From Cordilura impudica (taxonomy: Eukaryota > Arthropoda > Insecta > Diptera > Scathophagidae), in NCBI GenBank assembly GCA_963682025.1, contig OY821517.1, positions 47,818,941 to 47,882,940 of the forward strand: a stretch of DNA of 64,000 bases. The letters run 5' to 3'. The translations under genes were made by a program, and so were the position numbers. Positions 55,461 to 64,000 of the stretch are shown in pieces (position 1 is the first letter of the stretch; every line of letters starts with the position of its first letter). The notes beneath the pieces are model-generated. The model ran no database searches and was not told where the DNA came from. It worked only from the letters and a program-made list of their open reading frames with translations.

Positions 55461-56853
55461 AACCACCCTTGACAATATTTCCCTTTTTGATTTCTAAATG
55501 GGAGGTATTTTCAACGCAAACTAATTTATTTAACAAATGGAAAAAAAACTTGGACAGGAAATTAAAAAACTCCACTTTGAATTTCCAAAAGTTAATTTTG
55601 ACATTGTGAACGTTGAACATGACTAATTTCTTAAAGTATTTTTGCAGTTCAGTGTACAACATATTGTAAGTATTTATTATAATAAATGTTTATAAAACGT
55701 TAACCCCATATTTTAATACATAAAGATGTTCCGTTGTATTTTAAAACTCATTTCGACACGTAACATTATTTTTTTTTTTTTGCTTACGGCACACTTGCTT
55801 AAATTTTAATCTCTGAAGGATTGTTAACCTAGTAAAAGTTTTCATATAAATCTAATTCAAAATTTAATGTCATTATTTTCACAACAAAATATATTTAAAA
55901 AAATAGCAATGACACACGGAGACACGGAGACAGATACAATTGCTTGACATCTACATACCAGAAATGTTTACGTTTAAAACTTATACTGAGACACGTGCTA
56001 TTTACGCACTTTGAAACAAATATGTTTAATATATGAGTATACACATCGTTTAGTACATGTAATATACGTGTTTCTTTTAATCTTTAAAAAGACAATATCT
56101 TTTAGCTAAAATCACATCTAGGGTTAACGGCATGCCATCCGTATTTTTAATTTGTTATTTCCTATTTTTACAAATATAAAATAAGAAATCTTATTTGCGA
56201 TCTTTATCATTTTAATGCATAATGCTCAAGATAAAATGTTTTTACTTTAAATAAAGCAAAAAAAAAAAAACATTGGCACATTTGTCGTTTTATATTTTAG
56301 CTTGTGATATTAAAAACTAAACTATTTGCTTGGATTCTCACTAGGTTAGGCCTAAGGAAAGAAAGAGTTTTTATAAAAATTTTGTTTTCATGGGTTAGTT
56401 TATTATAAACTTACTTTCATATGAACTACGTATTCAAAACTATTATTGAATATAGCCAAAATAGACTTCCCCAAAAATTATCCTTAATAATACTGGGCGG
56501 ATCAAAAATTGGAATGAGAAATGATATTACAGCAGAAGAATGGTCTCTAAAACTAAAAAAGGTTACGCAAATACACGAAAAATATTTTACAAATATCTAA
56601 GCTATAGCTCATCTGTTAATTATGTTAAAAATGAATAAACTTTTCCACATATCACAATAATTTTTAAAACCAGGTATGATATTTAACCTCTAAACGGAAC
56701 ATGAGAAAAGATGAATCTTTTGTTTGCTTTATTGCAAAATGGCCCATAGCTCGACAGAACAAGATATTTAGGAAAATTTTTTTTAAATCAAAACGAATTA
56801 ATAAATATTTTAAACGGTGAAACAACAAATGGGTGGAGAAAATTATATAAATA
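55461..56853. other. AT-rich spacer
   Basis: No coding or repeat feature recognised. Short frames at 55441-55662 and 56664-56915 are low-complexity. Confidence 0.4.
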
Positions 56854-57222
56854 CTAGCAGATTCCAGCCCTCGAAATTCGAGTGCAAGAATTGCAAGTGC
56901 AATTTTATTTTTCATTAAATAAAGACCCTAAAAGTATGCTAATCAATTATAGCCAATTCACAAATCAACACAAAAAACAAAATCGTTTTTAGTACAAACA
57001 CATTAATAAATTTAATAAACACACACATAGCATTGCATAATTTTATGTATGTGTTAGTAGCAACTTTAAATGCAATTTACTCAAAATAAAGGAAAAAATT
57101 TAAAAATATGTAAATCTGCAAAATGGCTAAAAATAAATAATATACGTTTGGTGAAAATCGGATTAAAACGGTAGAACAAAACATCGGTCACAAGATATCG
57201 CCTAGCCTATTAATATTATAGA
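56854..57222 (-). mobile_element. Helitron family B, copy 4, full length
   Basis: CTAG end (T flank) at 56857-56854 and TC start (A flank) at 57222-57221 on the minus strand. The CTCGAAATTCGAG hairpin is intact. Confidence 0.85.
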
Positions 57223-57446
57223 TGTAGATAATGCATTAAAGTAAAGAAAGATGATAATATCAAATATCAATAGTATTATGGGGTATAAACATTATGAATT
57301 AAAACAACGGTAGAACAAAACATCGGTCACAAGATATCGCCTAGCCTATTAATATTATAGATGTAGATAATGCATTAAAGTAAAGAAAGATGATAATATC
57401 AAATATCAATAGTATTATGGGGTATAAACATTATGAATTAAAACAA
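57169..57446. repeat. Tandem duplication, 2 x 139 bp
   Basis: 57169-57307 and 57308-57446 look identical. The unit spans the 5' terminal 54 bp of Helitron copy 4 plus flanking DNA (ATAATGCATTAAAGTAAAGA and following). Confidence 0.9.
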
Positions 57447-57956
57447 TTTTTATACTACTAGTGAGGAAGTCCAGCAAAGGTTCTCTTTTGTACTGAGTCA
57501 GTAATCGTGGCATATTTTGAAGACTGCTGAAGATGCGATTGGCTGTCGGGACACATTTAGATCACATTCGTGAGCAGTTTGTTTGGCAGTTTTTTAAAAA
57601 TTTATTTTTGTCATTGTAATCTCTGAAATAATGAAAAAAAATATTTTGTAATTTTCTTAAAAAAAAAAAAATAACAACTATTGTAAATTTGCTATTATAA
57701 ATATATGTATATACACTACTCAGAAAAAGTCTCCGGTCATGAAGCCTAATCCTTTTAAAAATTAAATATAAAACACATAAGTCAATATTACACAAAAGTT
57801 TTTTTGATTTTATTCAACATTAATATTATTTTAATTACAAAAATCAAAATTTTTCTTTATAATTCAGAAAATTAATTACATACAACCAGTTTTCTCTGAA
57901 AAAGTGATTAAGTACAACAGAAAAGTCTCCGCTCATGAAACAAGTTATTTTAAAAA

Positions 57957-58276
57957 CTAGTAGATTCCAACGCTCGAAATTCGAGTGCAATTTCTAGGCA
58001 ACTTTATTTCTCAACTTAGCCAATTCATAAACCAACACTTTTTTGGTTTATTATTATTCTGAATGAAGATAATAAACTCATTAACAAATTTAATAGTAGC
58101 AACTTTAAATGCAATTTACTCAAAATAAAGGAAAAAATTAAAAAATCTGTAAATCTGGTGAACAGCTAAAAAGAAATATCCTTCAAAAAATATACGTTTG
58201 GTCAAACTCAGGATAAAACGGTAGAACAAAACATCGGTCACAAGAAATCGCCTAGCCTATTAATATTATACATAGA
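57957..58276 (-). mobile_element. Helitron family B, copy 5
   Basis: CTAG (as ACTAGTAGATTCC on the plus strand) with T flank. The hairpin is intact. The 5' start is slightly altered (TCTATGTATAATATT instead of TCTATAATATT). Interior shorter than copy 4. Inserted in the Tc1-like element. Confidence 0.8.
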
Positions 58277-58326
58277 TAATAAAAAAAATAAATAATTTTA
58301 GTAACTAGTAGGGAGCCACGACGTTT

Positions 58327-58985
58327 TCAAACTTCTGCCTGTCGGTTTGGCATTGACTGGACCAGCTTCTTAGTATCCTCCGGTGATATTTTAGCCCATT
58401 CGTCCAAGATTACAAGTTTAAGCAATTCCTTGCTAGTAATATTGTCTGTACGGATTTTGCGTTCCAGCACAGCCCATAGCTGCTCAACCGAGTTGAGGTC
58501 GGGTGATTGGGGAGGCGAATTGAATATTTTTGGAGCGTTATATAGTAACCAGAGGACCGCAGTCTCTGCATCATTGTCTTGCTGGAAATAAAATTGGGTA
58601 GGCAGCTCTAGTTTCTCCGCGCTTTGTTTCATTTGACGCTTTAAAATGTTTAAATAATCAAATCTATAAATTCAAGACCTCTAACTCCATTATCCACAAT
58701 AAAACACCTCCGCCACCATGCTTAACAGCAGATGAGAGATTACGTGCGTCTAAAGCGGTACGAACTTTTTTTACAGACAATCTATCTTCTCGTTATACCA
58801 AAAATACAACATTTGGTTTGGTCCGACCAAAACGCAGATTCCCAGAATTCGGGAGGCTTATTTATGTGTTCGCTTGCCAACGCTATTCGTTTCTTACGTT
58901 TTCTCAAGGAAATAAATGGTTTTCTTCTTGCCACTCGACCGTGATAACCAACTCTCTTTAATATTCTTCTTACAGTATCACTGCA
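58327..58985 (-). pseudogene. Tc1-like transposase, catalytic part
   Basis: From 58985: VICSDTVRRILKRVGYHGRV, ARRKPFIS, SEHINKPPEFW and a frame-broken stretch. The open frame 58632-58327 follows with FYFQQDND (second catalytic Asp), WLLYNAP and PPQSPDLNSVEQLW (third acidic residue, Glu), ending KLVQSMPNRQAEV and a stop. The spacing between the Asp and Glu is 30 here instead of the 34 of DD34E families: four residues of the usual KHTA-type segment are missing (DNDAETAVLW). With stops at several places it is dead. Confidence 0.85.
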
Positions 58986-59777
58986 AATTATGACTATGGT
59001 ATAATGACTTTGTGCTGCTGTTTGTAACTACCAAAAATATTTGACCTAGACCCATCTTTTATTATACCGATCGAATCAGAATCACTATCTGATTCGATTT
59101 AACGATGTCCGTCCGTCCGTCCGTCTGTGTGTCCATGTAAACCTTGTAATCAAACTGCAGGTCGCAAATATGAATATATTTTGATTTAGTTTGGCACATA
59201 AGCTTAAATCGGCCATAGGATGAACGCTATTGAAATCGGTGAGAATCGGTCCATGTTCAGACCTAGCCCCCATACAAATGACCCCTATGAAATCAACATA
59301 AATTGCCATAAGATCCAAATTATCATATAAATCTTAGTCAAATTGGGTTTGTATGTGTTTATTACATACATTAATAAGTAGTCCAAAAATGATCCCTATG
59401 GGACAACTCTTAGTCATAGGCCCAATATAAAGCTGCTTCCCGATCTTCACTTAAATCTATCAAAAAACAAAAATATTGCACGGATTCTTTTCAAATTTTG
59501 TTTGTATATATTTTTGCAACATACAAGAGACTTTACCAAACATGGTCAGGATCGATCCATTTTTGGACCTAGTCCAAATCGATCCTATAGATATAGCATG
59601 CGATATGAACTTTTTCATATCTGCAACCAAAAAAATTAATAAAAATCCCACTCAAATTTATTTTATGCTTATTTTCTATATCCAGTTAGTTGGGCCTGAG
59701 AGATAGGGCCTCTAAACGCATGGTATAGGGTATCGTATAGTCGGTCTAGACCGACTATAATTTTCTTACTTGTTTTT
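58986..59777 (+). mobile_element. Mini-me/Helentron-like element A10
   Basis: Lacks the outermost bases of the 5' stem-loop (starts near ACTATGGTATAATGAC). Contains (GTCC)3 plus variants at about 59107-59128, has an insertion/duplication TCCAAATCGATCCTATAG in the body, and the 3' palindrome and CTTACTTGTTTT end are intact. It lies within the Tc1-like transposase in opposite orientation. Confidence 0.85.
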
Positions 59778-59779
59778 TT

Positions 59780-60055
59780 TTTAATCTATCTTGAAATCAT
59801 CTGCTACCTGAGAAGCCGTTAAACGTGGGTTTACCTTTACCAGAGAGGTACTTTTTAGTGTTTCCCGATCAGTTCATTTCCTTGGGTGACCGGATCGAGA
59901 CTTTGAAGTGATAACTCCTGTCGATTTGAAGGACCAACTGACGCGTCTGCTCTATCAATGAGCCTTCCCATTTCACGGAAACTTTTTCCACTTTCTCCTA
60001 ACTTTAAAATAATGTTTCTTTCGCCTACGCCTATTTCTTTACCCTTTTCATTCAT
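59780..60055 (-). pseudogene. Tc1-like transposase, N-terminal HTH part
   Basis: MNEKGKEIGVGERNIILKLG, then ESGKSFREMGRLIDRADASV from the ATG at 60055 is the first helix-turn-helix of a Tc1-like transposase. After a shift, RSGHPRK then (stop) TDRETLKSTSLVKVNPRLTA, SQVADDF gives the second, up to mini-me A10 at 59777. The protein resumes beyond A10 at 58985. Confidence 0.75.
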
Positions 60056-60328
60056 TTCGAATTATGCTGAAAACTTACAAAAAACTGATTATCAGAAAAT
60101 TATTATTTAAATTTAAATAATCTAAATATAAGCTTCATAAAAGAAAAACACTTTCTTCACTATGTCAGAATTAGAATAAACTACAGATTTGTGTTGTGAG
60201 CGGAGATTTTTGTTGCACGTGTTGCTGAAGCCTAACGGCAAAAATACCGGTAACTTTACAACAATACAATAGAATTCCGTGAAATTTTGTGTTCTCATTC
60301 CTAGAGACACGTGCAATAAAACTTTAAC

Positions 60329-60442
60329 GCCCATATTCAGAATCAAATTCTAGCAGTTGGCTAACTTTTTTTCATACAAATTTTGAAATTTTCGTATGAA
60401 AAAAAGTTAGCCAACTGCTAGAATTTGATTATGAATACGGGC
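60329..60442. mobile_element. Near-perfect palindrome, MITE-like
   Basis: 37-bp arms 60341-60377 and 60394-60430 are exactly complementary across a 16-base loop. Outer arms GCCCATATTCAG and ATGAATACGGGC extend the stem to about 49 bp. It lies inside the right-hand subterminal region of the Tc1-like element. No clear target duplication. Confidence 0.8.
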
Positions 60443-60524
60443 ATAAATATTTATAATTTTTAAACATTCCAGTTTTCAAAAAAGAATGCTATGAGCTATG
60501 AGCGGAGATTTTTTGTGGAGAGTG

Positions 60525-61529
60525 TCGTCCTCAGATAAAATGCTGTTACTGATACAATTATGATGAAGTATAATGACGGGTACCCTGAAGATAGGTCCCA
60601 TTTGCATAGAGACCGCTTATCCATGCACATGGATATCAATTCACGACATATAAATTATGTCCACTATTCGATAGCATGAGTTTAGATAGTTGTATAATAA
60701 AAGGTGGGTCACGGTTAAGGTGATATGCTCTTAATGAATTTTAATCTTTCGTTTCAATAAATACGATTCATAAAAAGCTATTTGGCACATAATGAAGAAC
60801 ACCAAATTTATTTGTTTTTTTTTTTTCAAATAAAAAATCCACCCATGATGTTATCAGTGTATTAATTTATTGTCTTCAGTATAAATCGATACATATTTTC
60901 AATAAAATAATAACAGGTTTTTTATCATACATATTAATAATCTTTTCAACTAATCAATCATAAATAGAAGATAGACAGAAACAGTTTTGCTATTTTCCAA
61001 TAATATTTTACTTTATTAAATTTTTATTTTTAGCCTTTTATATTGAAGATCATTAACTTGTTTTTTTTATTTAGATTTAATATTTAATATTCAATTCTTT
61101 CGAAAACACTTGAGCTTAAAATGTGTGTTTAAATAAATTTTTTGCTATTTCCGAATCACTGATTTTATGTCCAATAATCGACAAAACGTACATATGAGCC
61201 ATTCCAAGTCACACCGTATGATTTTATTAGGGTTTGGTCCAGGTTCTTTTTGAAAAAATTTCATACTGATGCATTTTATTCTTTAACAATAGAAACAAAT
61301 ACAGAAAAACAAGAAAACAACTGAAAAATATCGTTTAAAATAATTTGCATTTGAAAATTGACATGACAAACAGCCCCATTTGTAAAAATTGCCGTGAGCA
61401 ATTCAGTTTAAGAAAATTCTTTCCGATTTTTTTTTTATTTATTTACTTATTTATTTCAGAGTTCAAAAAAAAAACACACACACTGAATATAAAAATCGTA
61501 CATACATTTCAACGAATATAGCTCAGACC
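60525..61529. other. AT-rich spacer
   Basis: No recognisable feature. Confidence 0.4.
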
Positions 61530-62290
61530 AACAAGCACATATTTTTATTTTCATATCAATTATGTGTGTTTCTAAATTTTGTACGGTACCCAACACAATC
61601 ATGACTGTGTTTCGTTTTAATATTTCATTATCTACACCAACATTTTTCTCTCATTTTTCTATTCTTGCAAGTGTACTGCTAAAAAAAACAGAACATGTTC
61701 TTCAACGAGTACATTTTAAAATTCAAAAATTATCCACTCGCGATCGGAAAATCTGAAACACCCCTATAATAACGCAACAATTGTTTCAACCAAATTCATT
61801 AAACAAATTTAAAATAATTCATTAGCAGTTATAAAAAAACAAAAATAAAAAGATAATAATAAAAACTAGCAGATTCCCTAAAGGTATGCTTCACAATTCA
61901 ACTCAGTCACAAGAAATCGCCTTGCCTCTTAATATTACAGATAAAATAAAAATAAAAAGATAGTAATTAAATAGAAAACAGAGAAATTTTATATGTTGTT
62001 TATGACTTAATTTATTTTTTTCGATCGCGATTGGATAATGCTTTAATTTTTAGATGTACGCGTTGACGAACATGTTCTGTTTTTTCAGCAGTACACGTGC
62101 AAGAAAACGAATTTAAAATAAAGCTACATTCGAATGTGTGTGGTTTGTGTGTGTTTGAAACAATACGTGATAGAAAAATGTTCGTGTAGATAACGAAATA
62201 TTAAAAAAAACACAGTCATGATTATGTTGGGCACCGTACAAAATATAGAAACACACATAATTGAAACGAAAATAAAAATATGTGTTGGCT
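61530..62290. repeat. Long inverted repeat (about 215-bp arms)
   Basis: 61530-61745 and 62025-62290 are reverse complements with scattered differences. Shared blocks include AATTATGTGTGTTTCTA, ATCATGACTGTGTTT, CAGAACATGTTC and CGATCG. The right arm has an extra 60 bp (about 62105-62165). The 280-bp centre holds Helitron copy 6. The 64-codon (61562-61756) and 73-codon (62218-62439) frames belong to the arms and look non-coding. Confidence 0.75.
61866..61941 (-). mobile_element. Helitron family B, copy 6, internally deleted
   Basis: Only 76 bp. It retains the 3' CTAG end without the hairpin, an interior piece (CTAAAGGTATGCTTCACAAT) and the 5' start in altered form (TCTGTAATATTAAGAGGCAA). Confidence 0.75.
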
Positions 62291-62305
62291 GCTTTGTGAA
62301 CCTTG

Positions 62306-62483
62306 ATTTATTTATTTTTTTGTTTTTAACTTTTATTTCGTCTCATCCATTATATTGCCCAAATTTTTTTAAGATACCCTGTAATTTTCAGAATGCAAAT
62401 TCGATGGCTGTCATTTTTTTTAAGATTTTTAAAAATTAAACAAAAATTTCGACTGACCTACCACGCTTTCGAAATTTTTTAAA
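62306..62483. other. Short spacer
   Basis: No feature seen. Confidence 0.4.
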
Positions 62484-62492
62484 TCTATAATA

Positions 62493-63792
62493 AAGGGTCC
62501 GCCATCTAACGTTTTTTTTTTCAACTAGTCCTTATTTCGTGAATGGTAACACTTAGCTCATGTCTGATTTGACAGATAATTAGTTTTATCCTTCCGCTGA
62601 ACGCATATGGTTGTGTATACGCTTGAACAACGCTGGGAAATATTGCGACAGTACTTTGAAAATCATGGTAATGTTGCAGAATGTGTGCGAAAATTGCGTA
62701 CGGATTTTGGAAGAAGAGAAGCACCGTCAGCTCCGTATGTTCGTTATCTTGTGAAAAAAGTGAAAGAAACTGGCATCCTCATCGATAAACCAAAGCGTGA
62801 AAAGCCAACAACAGTGCGTACACCCGAGAATATTGCTGCTGTGGCAGAAAGTGTGCGTGAAGCGCCATCAACACCAATTCACCGTCGTTCTCAAGAATTG
62901 AAAATTTTGGAGGCATCATTGAGACGAATTTTGCATAAAGACCTTGGTATGACGCCATACAAAGTCCAATTGGTTCAGGAGTTGAAGCCAACTGACCATC
63001 CAATGCGTTTTCGCTCCGCTAAGTGGGCCTGCGATCGACTTACAGAAGATGCCGATTTTGTCAAAAAAATCATCTTTTCAGATGAAGCTCATTTTGATCT
63101 TGGCGGTTATGTAAACAAGCAAAATTGTCGCATTTGGGGCACAGAAAATCCGCACGCATACATTGAAAAGCCGATACACCCAAAACGAGTCACTGTTTGG
63201 TGCGGATTTCGGTCCAGAGGCATAATTGGGCCATTTTTCTTCGAAAATGAGCAAGGAGTGGCCGTTACAGTCAATGGCGATCGTTATCGGGCCATGTTGA
63301 ACGAATTTTTGTTCACAAAAATTGAAGAGGAGGATATTGGCAACATTTGGTTTCAACAGGACGGCGCTACGTGCCACACAGCCGAAGCTACACTTGATGT
63401 TTTGCGCCCTGTTTTTGAAGATCGCATTATCAGCCGCAGAGCTGATGTCGTTTGGCCACCTCGGAGCTGCGATTTGACACCGTTGGACTATTATTTGTGG
63501 GGTGCCCTCAAAGATAAGTGTTACGCCAACAAGCCAGAGACAATTGACGCTTTAAAGGACAATATTCGTGAAACCATTGGTGAAATACAGCTGCACACAA
63601 TCGATAATGTGCTTAAAAATTGGATCGATCGTGTAGGCTACTGCATGGCCAGCCGAGGCAGCCATTTGAATGAAATTATTTTCCATTATTAACCGGACGG
63701 ATTGTACTTTCAAATAAAAAAGAAATTTGAGATAATATTCAGTAGTTTTTTTTATAGCATTTTCAAAAAAAAAAGTTATTTGGCGGACCCTT
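62493..63792 (+). mobile_element. DD41D mariner, copy 2 (intact)
   Basis: 1300 bp with AAGGGTCCGCC...GGCGGACCCTT ends; the inverted repeats extend imperfectly for about 28 bp. TA target duplication at 62491-62492 and 63793-63794. It carries one uninterrupted transposase gene. Inserted 8 bp from the 5' end of a Helitron. Confidence 0.95.
62607..63692 (+). CDS. DD41D (rosa-type) mariner transposase
   Basis: A 361-residue Tc1/mariner-superfamily transposase that cuts and pastes its element at TA sites; it would act in the nucleus. The N-terminal half (residues 1-110) is the paired helix-turn-helix DNA-binding region (EQRWEILRQYFEN; HRRSQELKILEASLRRILHK). The catalytic triad is visible: D159 in IIFSDEAHF, D252 in WFQQDGATCH and D294 in CDLTPLDYYLWG. 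Forty-one residues lie between the last two, giving DD41D, the signature of the rosa subfamily of Ceratitis and other flies. ATG at 62607 follows 114 bp of 5' end and is the only start that gives the full N-terminus; stop TAA at 63690-63692. No frameshift or stop, in contrast to the sister copy at 50.4-51.4 kb. Length is normal for mariner. Confidence 0.93.
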   Translation: MVVYTLEQRWEILRQYFENHGNVAECVRKLRTDFGRREAPSAPYVRYLVKKVKETGILIDKPKREKPTTVRTPENIAAVAESVREAPSTPIHRRSQELKILEASLRRILHKDLGMTPYKVQLVQELKPTDHPMRFRSAKWACDRLTEDADFVKKIIFSDEAHFDLGGYVNKQNCRIWGTENPHAYIEKPIHPKRVTVWCGFRSRGIIGPFFFENEQGVAVTVNGDRYRAMLNEFLFTKIEEEDIGNIWFQQDGATCHTAEATLDVLRPVFEDRIISRRADVVWPPRSCDLTPLDYYLWGALKDKCYANKPETIDALKDNIRETIGEIQLHTIDNVLKNWIDRVGYCMASRGSHLNEIIFHY

Positions 63793-64000
63793 TATTAATA
63801 GGCTAGGCGATTTCTTGTGACCGATGTTTTGTTCTACCGTTTTATCCCGATTTTGACCAAACGTATATTATTTGAAAGGTAATTCTTTTTAGCCGTTTTG
63901 CAGATTTACAGATTTTTAAATTTTTTCCTTTATTTTGAGTAAATTGCATTTAAAGTTGCTACTAACACATACATAAAATTTTACATATGCTATGTGTGTT

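Larger units (their letters stand above)
57714..60524 (-). mobile_element. Tc1-like transposon with nested Helitron and mini-me
   Basis: Ends CACTACTCAGAAAAAGTCTC at the left and, reverse-complemented, CACTCTCCACAAAAAATCTC at the right. Each end has a second internal AAAAGTCTCCGCTCATGA-type direct repeat (57921-57940; 60193-60212), so it has the IR/DR form of termini. Left flank TA; right flank TC, changed or mis-set. Transposase on the minus strand runs 60055 to 58327 and is cut by mini-me A10. Helitron copy 5 sits between the transposase 3' end and the left terminus. Confidence 0.75.
62484..64000 (+). mobile_element. Helitron family B, copy 7, split by mariner, runs off the window
   Basis: TCTATAATA (62484-62492) continues after the mariner as TATTAATAGGCTAGGCGATT (63793 on) with a duplicated TA. 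Together they restore the family start exactly. The body continues to the window end; the 3' end lies outside. Confidence 0.9.

Noticed and set aside
1..64000. CRISPR arrays, bacterial operons or plasmid features
   Set aside because: No spaced direct repeats of CRISPR type and no bacterial-style gene packing; all content is eukaryotic transposon DNA.

Overview
The window is AT-rich, intron-poor eukaryotic DNA packed with transposons. It contains no recognisable intact host gene. The repeat families point to a fly, most likely a schizophoran or calyptrate dipteran: many Helentron/mini-me-type elements carrying a (GTCC)n proto-microsatellite, a DD41D mariner of the kind first described in tephritid flies, and Transib, RTE and Tc1 relics. 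The exact species cannot be read from the sequence. No bacterial features, CRISPR array, rRNA or convincing tRNA gene were seen.

Layout. 0-3 kb: a repeat (family C) running into a TTTTTCA-type low-complexity tract with a mini-me copy inside it, followed by a second repeat (family D). 3-9.3 kb: an APE-endonuclease/RT LINE on the minus strand, split by a 3.1-kb Transib element with a CGGCG target duplication. 9.4-11.1 kb: two mini-me copies head to head. 11.6-22 kb: a possible SINE, a Helitron, hairpins, degenerate tandem repeats and more mini-me pieces. 22.2-25.9 kb: a dead mariner beside a dead RTE LINE; the RTE is split by a GC-richer, LTR-like segment. 26-27.2 kb: a Helitron split by a mini-me. 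27.7-31.3 kb: a pogo/Tigger element split by a MITE, an unidentified segment and a mini-me. 31.4-39 kb: AT-rich DNA, a TTGACA-repeat element with TA target duplication, and another C-tract-mini-me composite. 40-43 kb: one exon-like segment, a GTGACTGTGC minisatellite and a second Transib fragment. 43-46.5 kb: a very long heptamer tract, including about 1 kb of pure TTTTTAA repeats. 47.6-54.2 kb: mini-me copies, a dead DD41D mariner and a second LINE copy with inverted ORF1. 54.4-60.5 kb: family D and E repeats and a Tc1 element carrying nested Helitron and mini-me insertions. 60.3-62.3 kb: two foldback structures. 62.5-63.8 kb: a DD41D mariner with a full-length open transposase, sitting in a Helitron.

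The nesting gives a relative history. Transib postdates LINE copy 1. The mini-me family postdates the Tc1, pogo and Helitron copies it interrupts. The DD41D mariners are among the youngest, since one is intact and cuts a Helitron terminus. Gene-poor, nested-transposon DNA of this kind suggests heterochromatin or a very large intron (inference).
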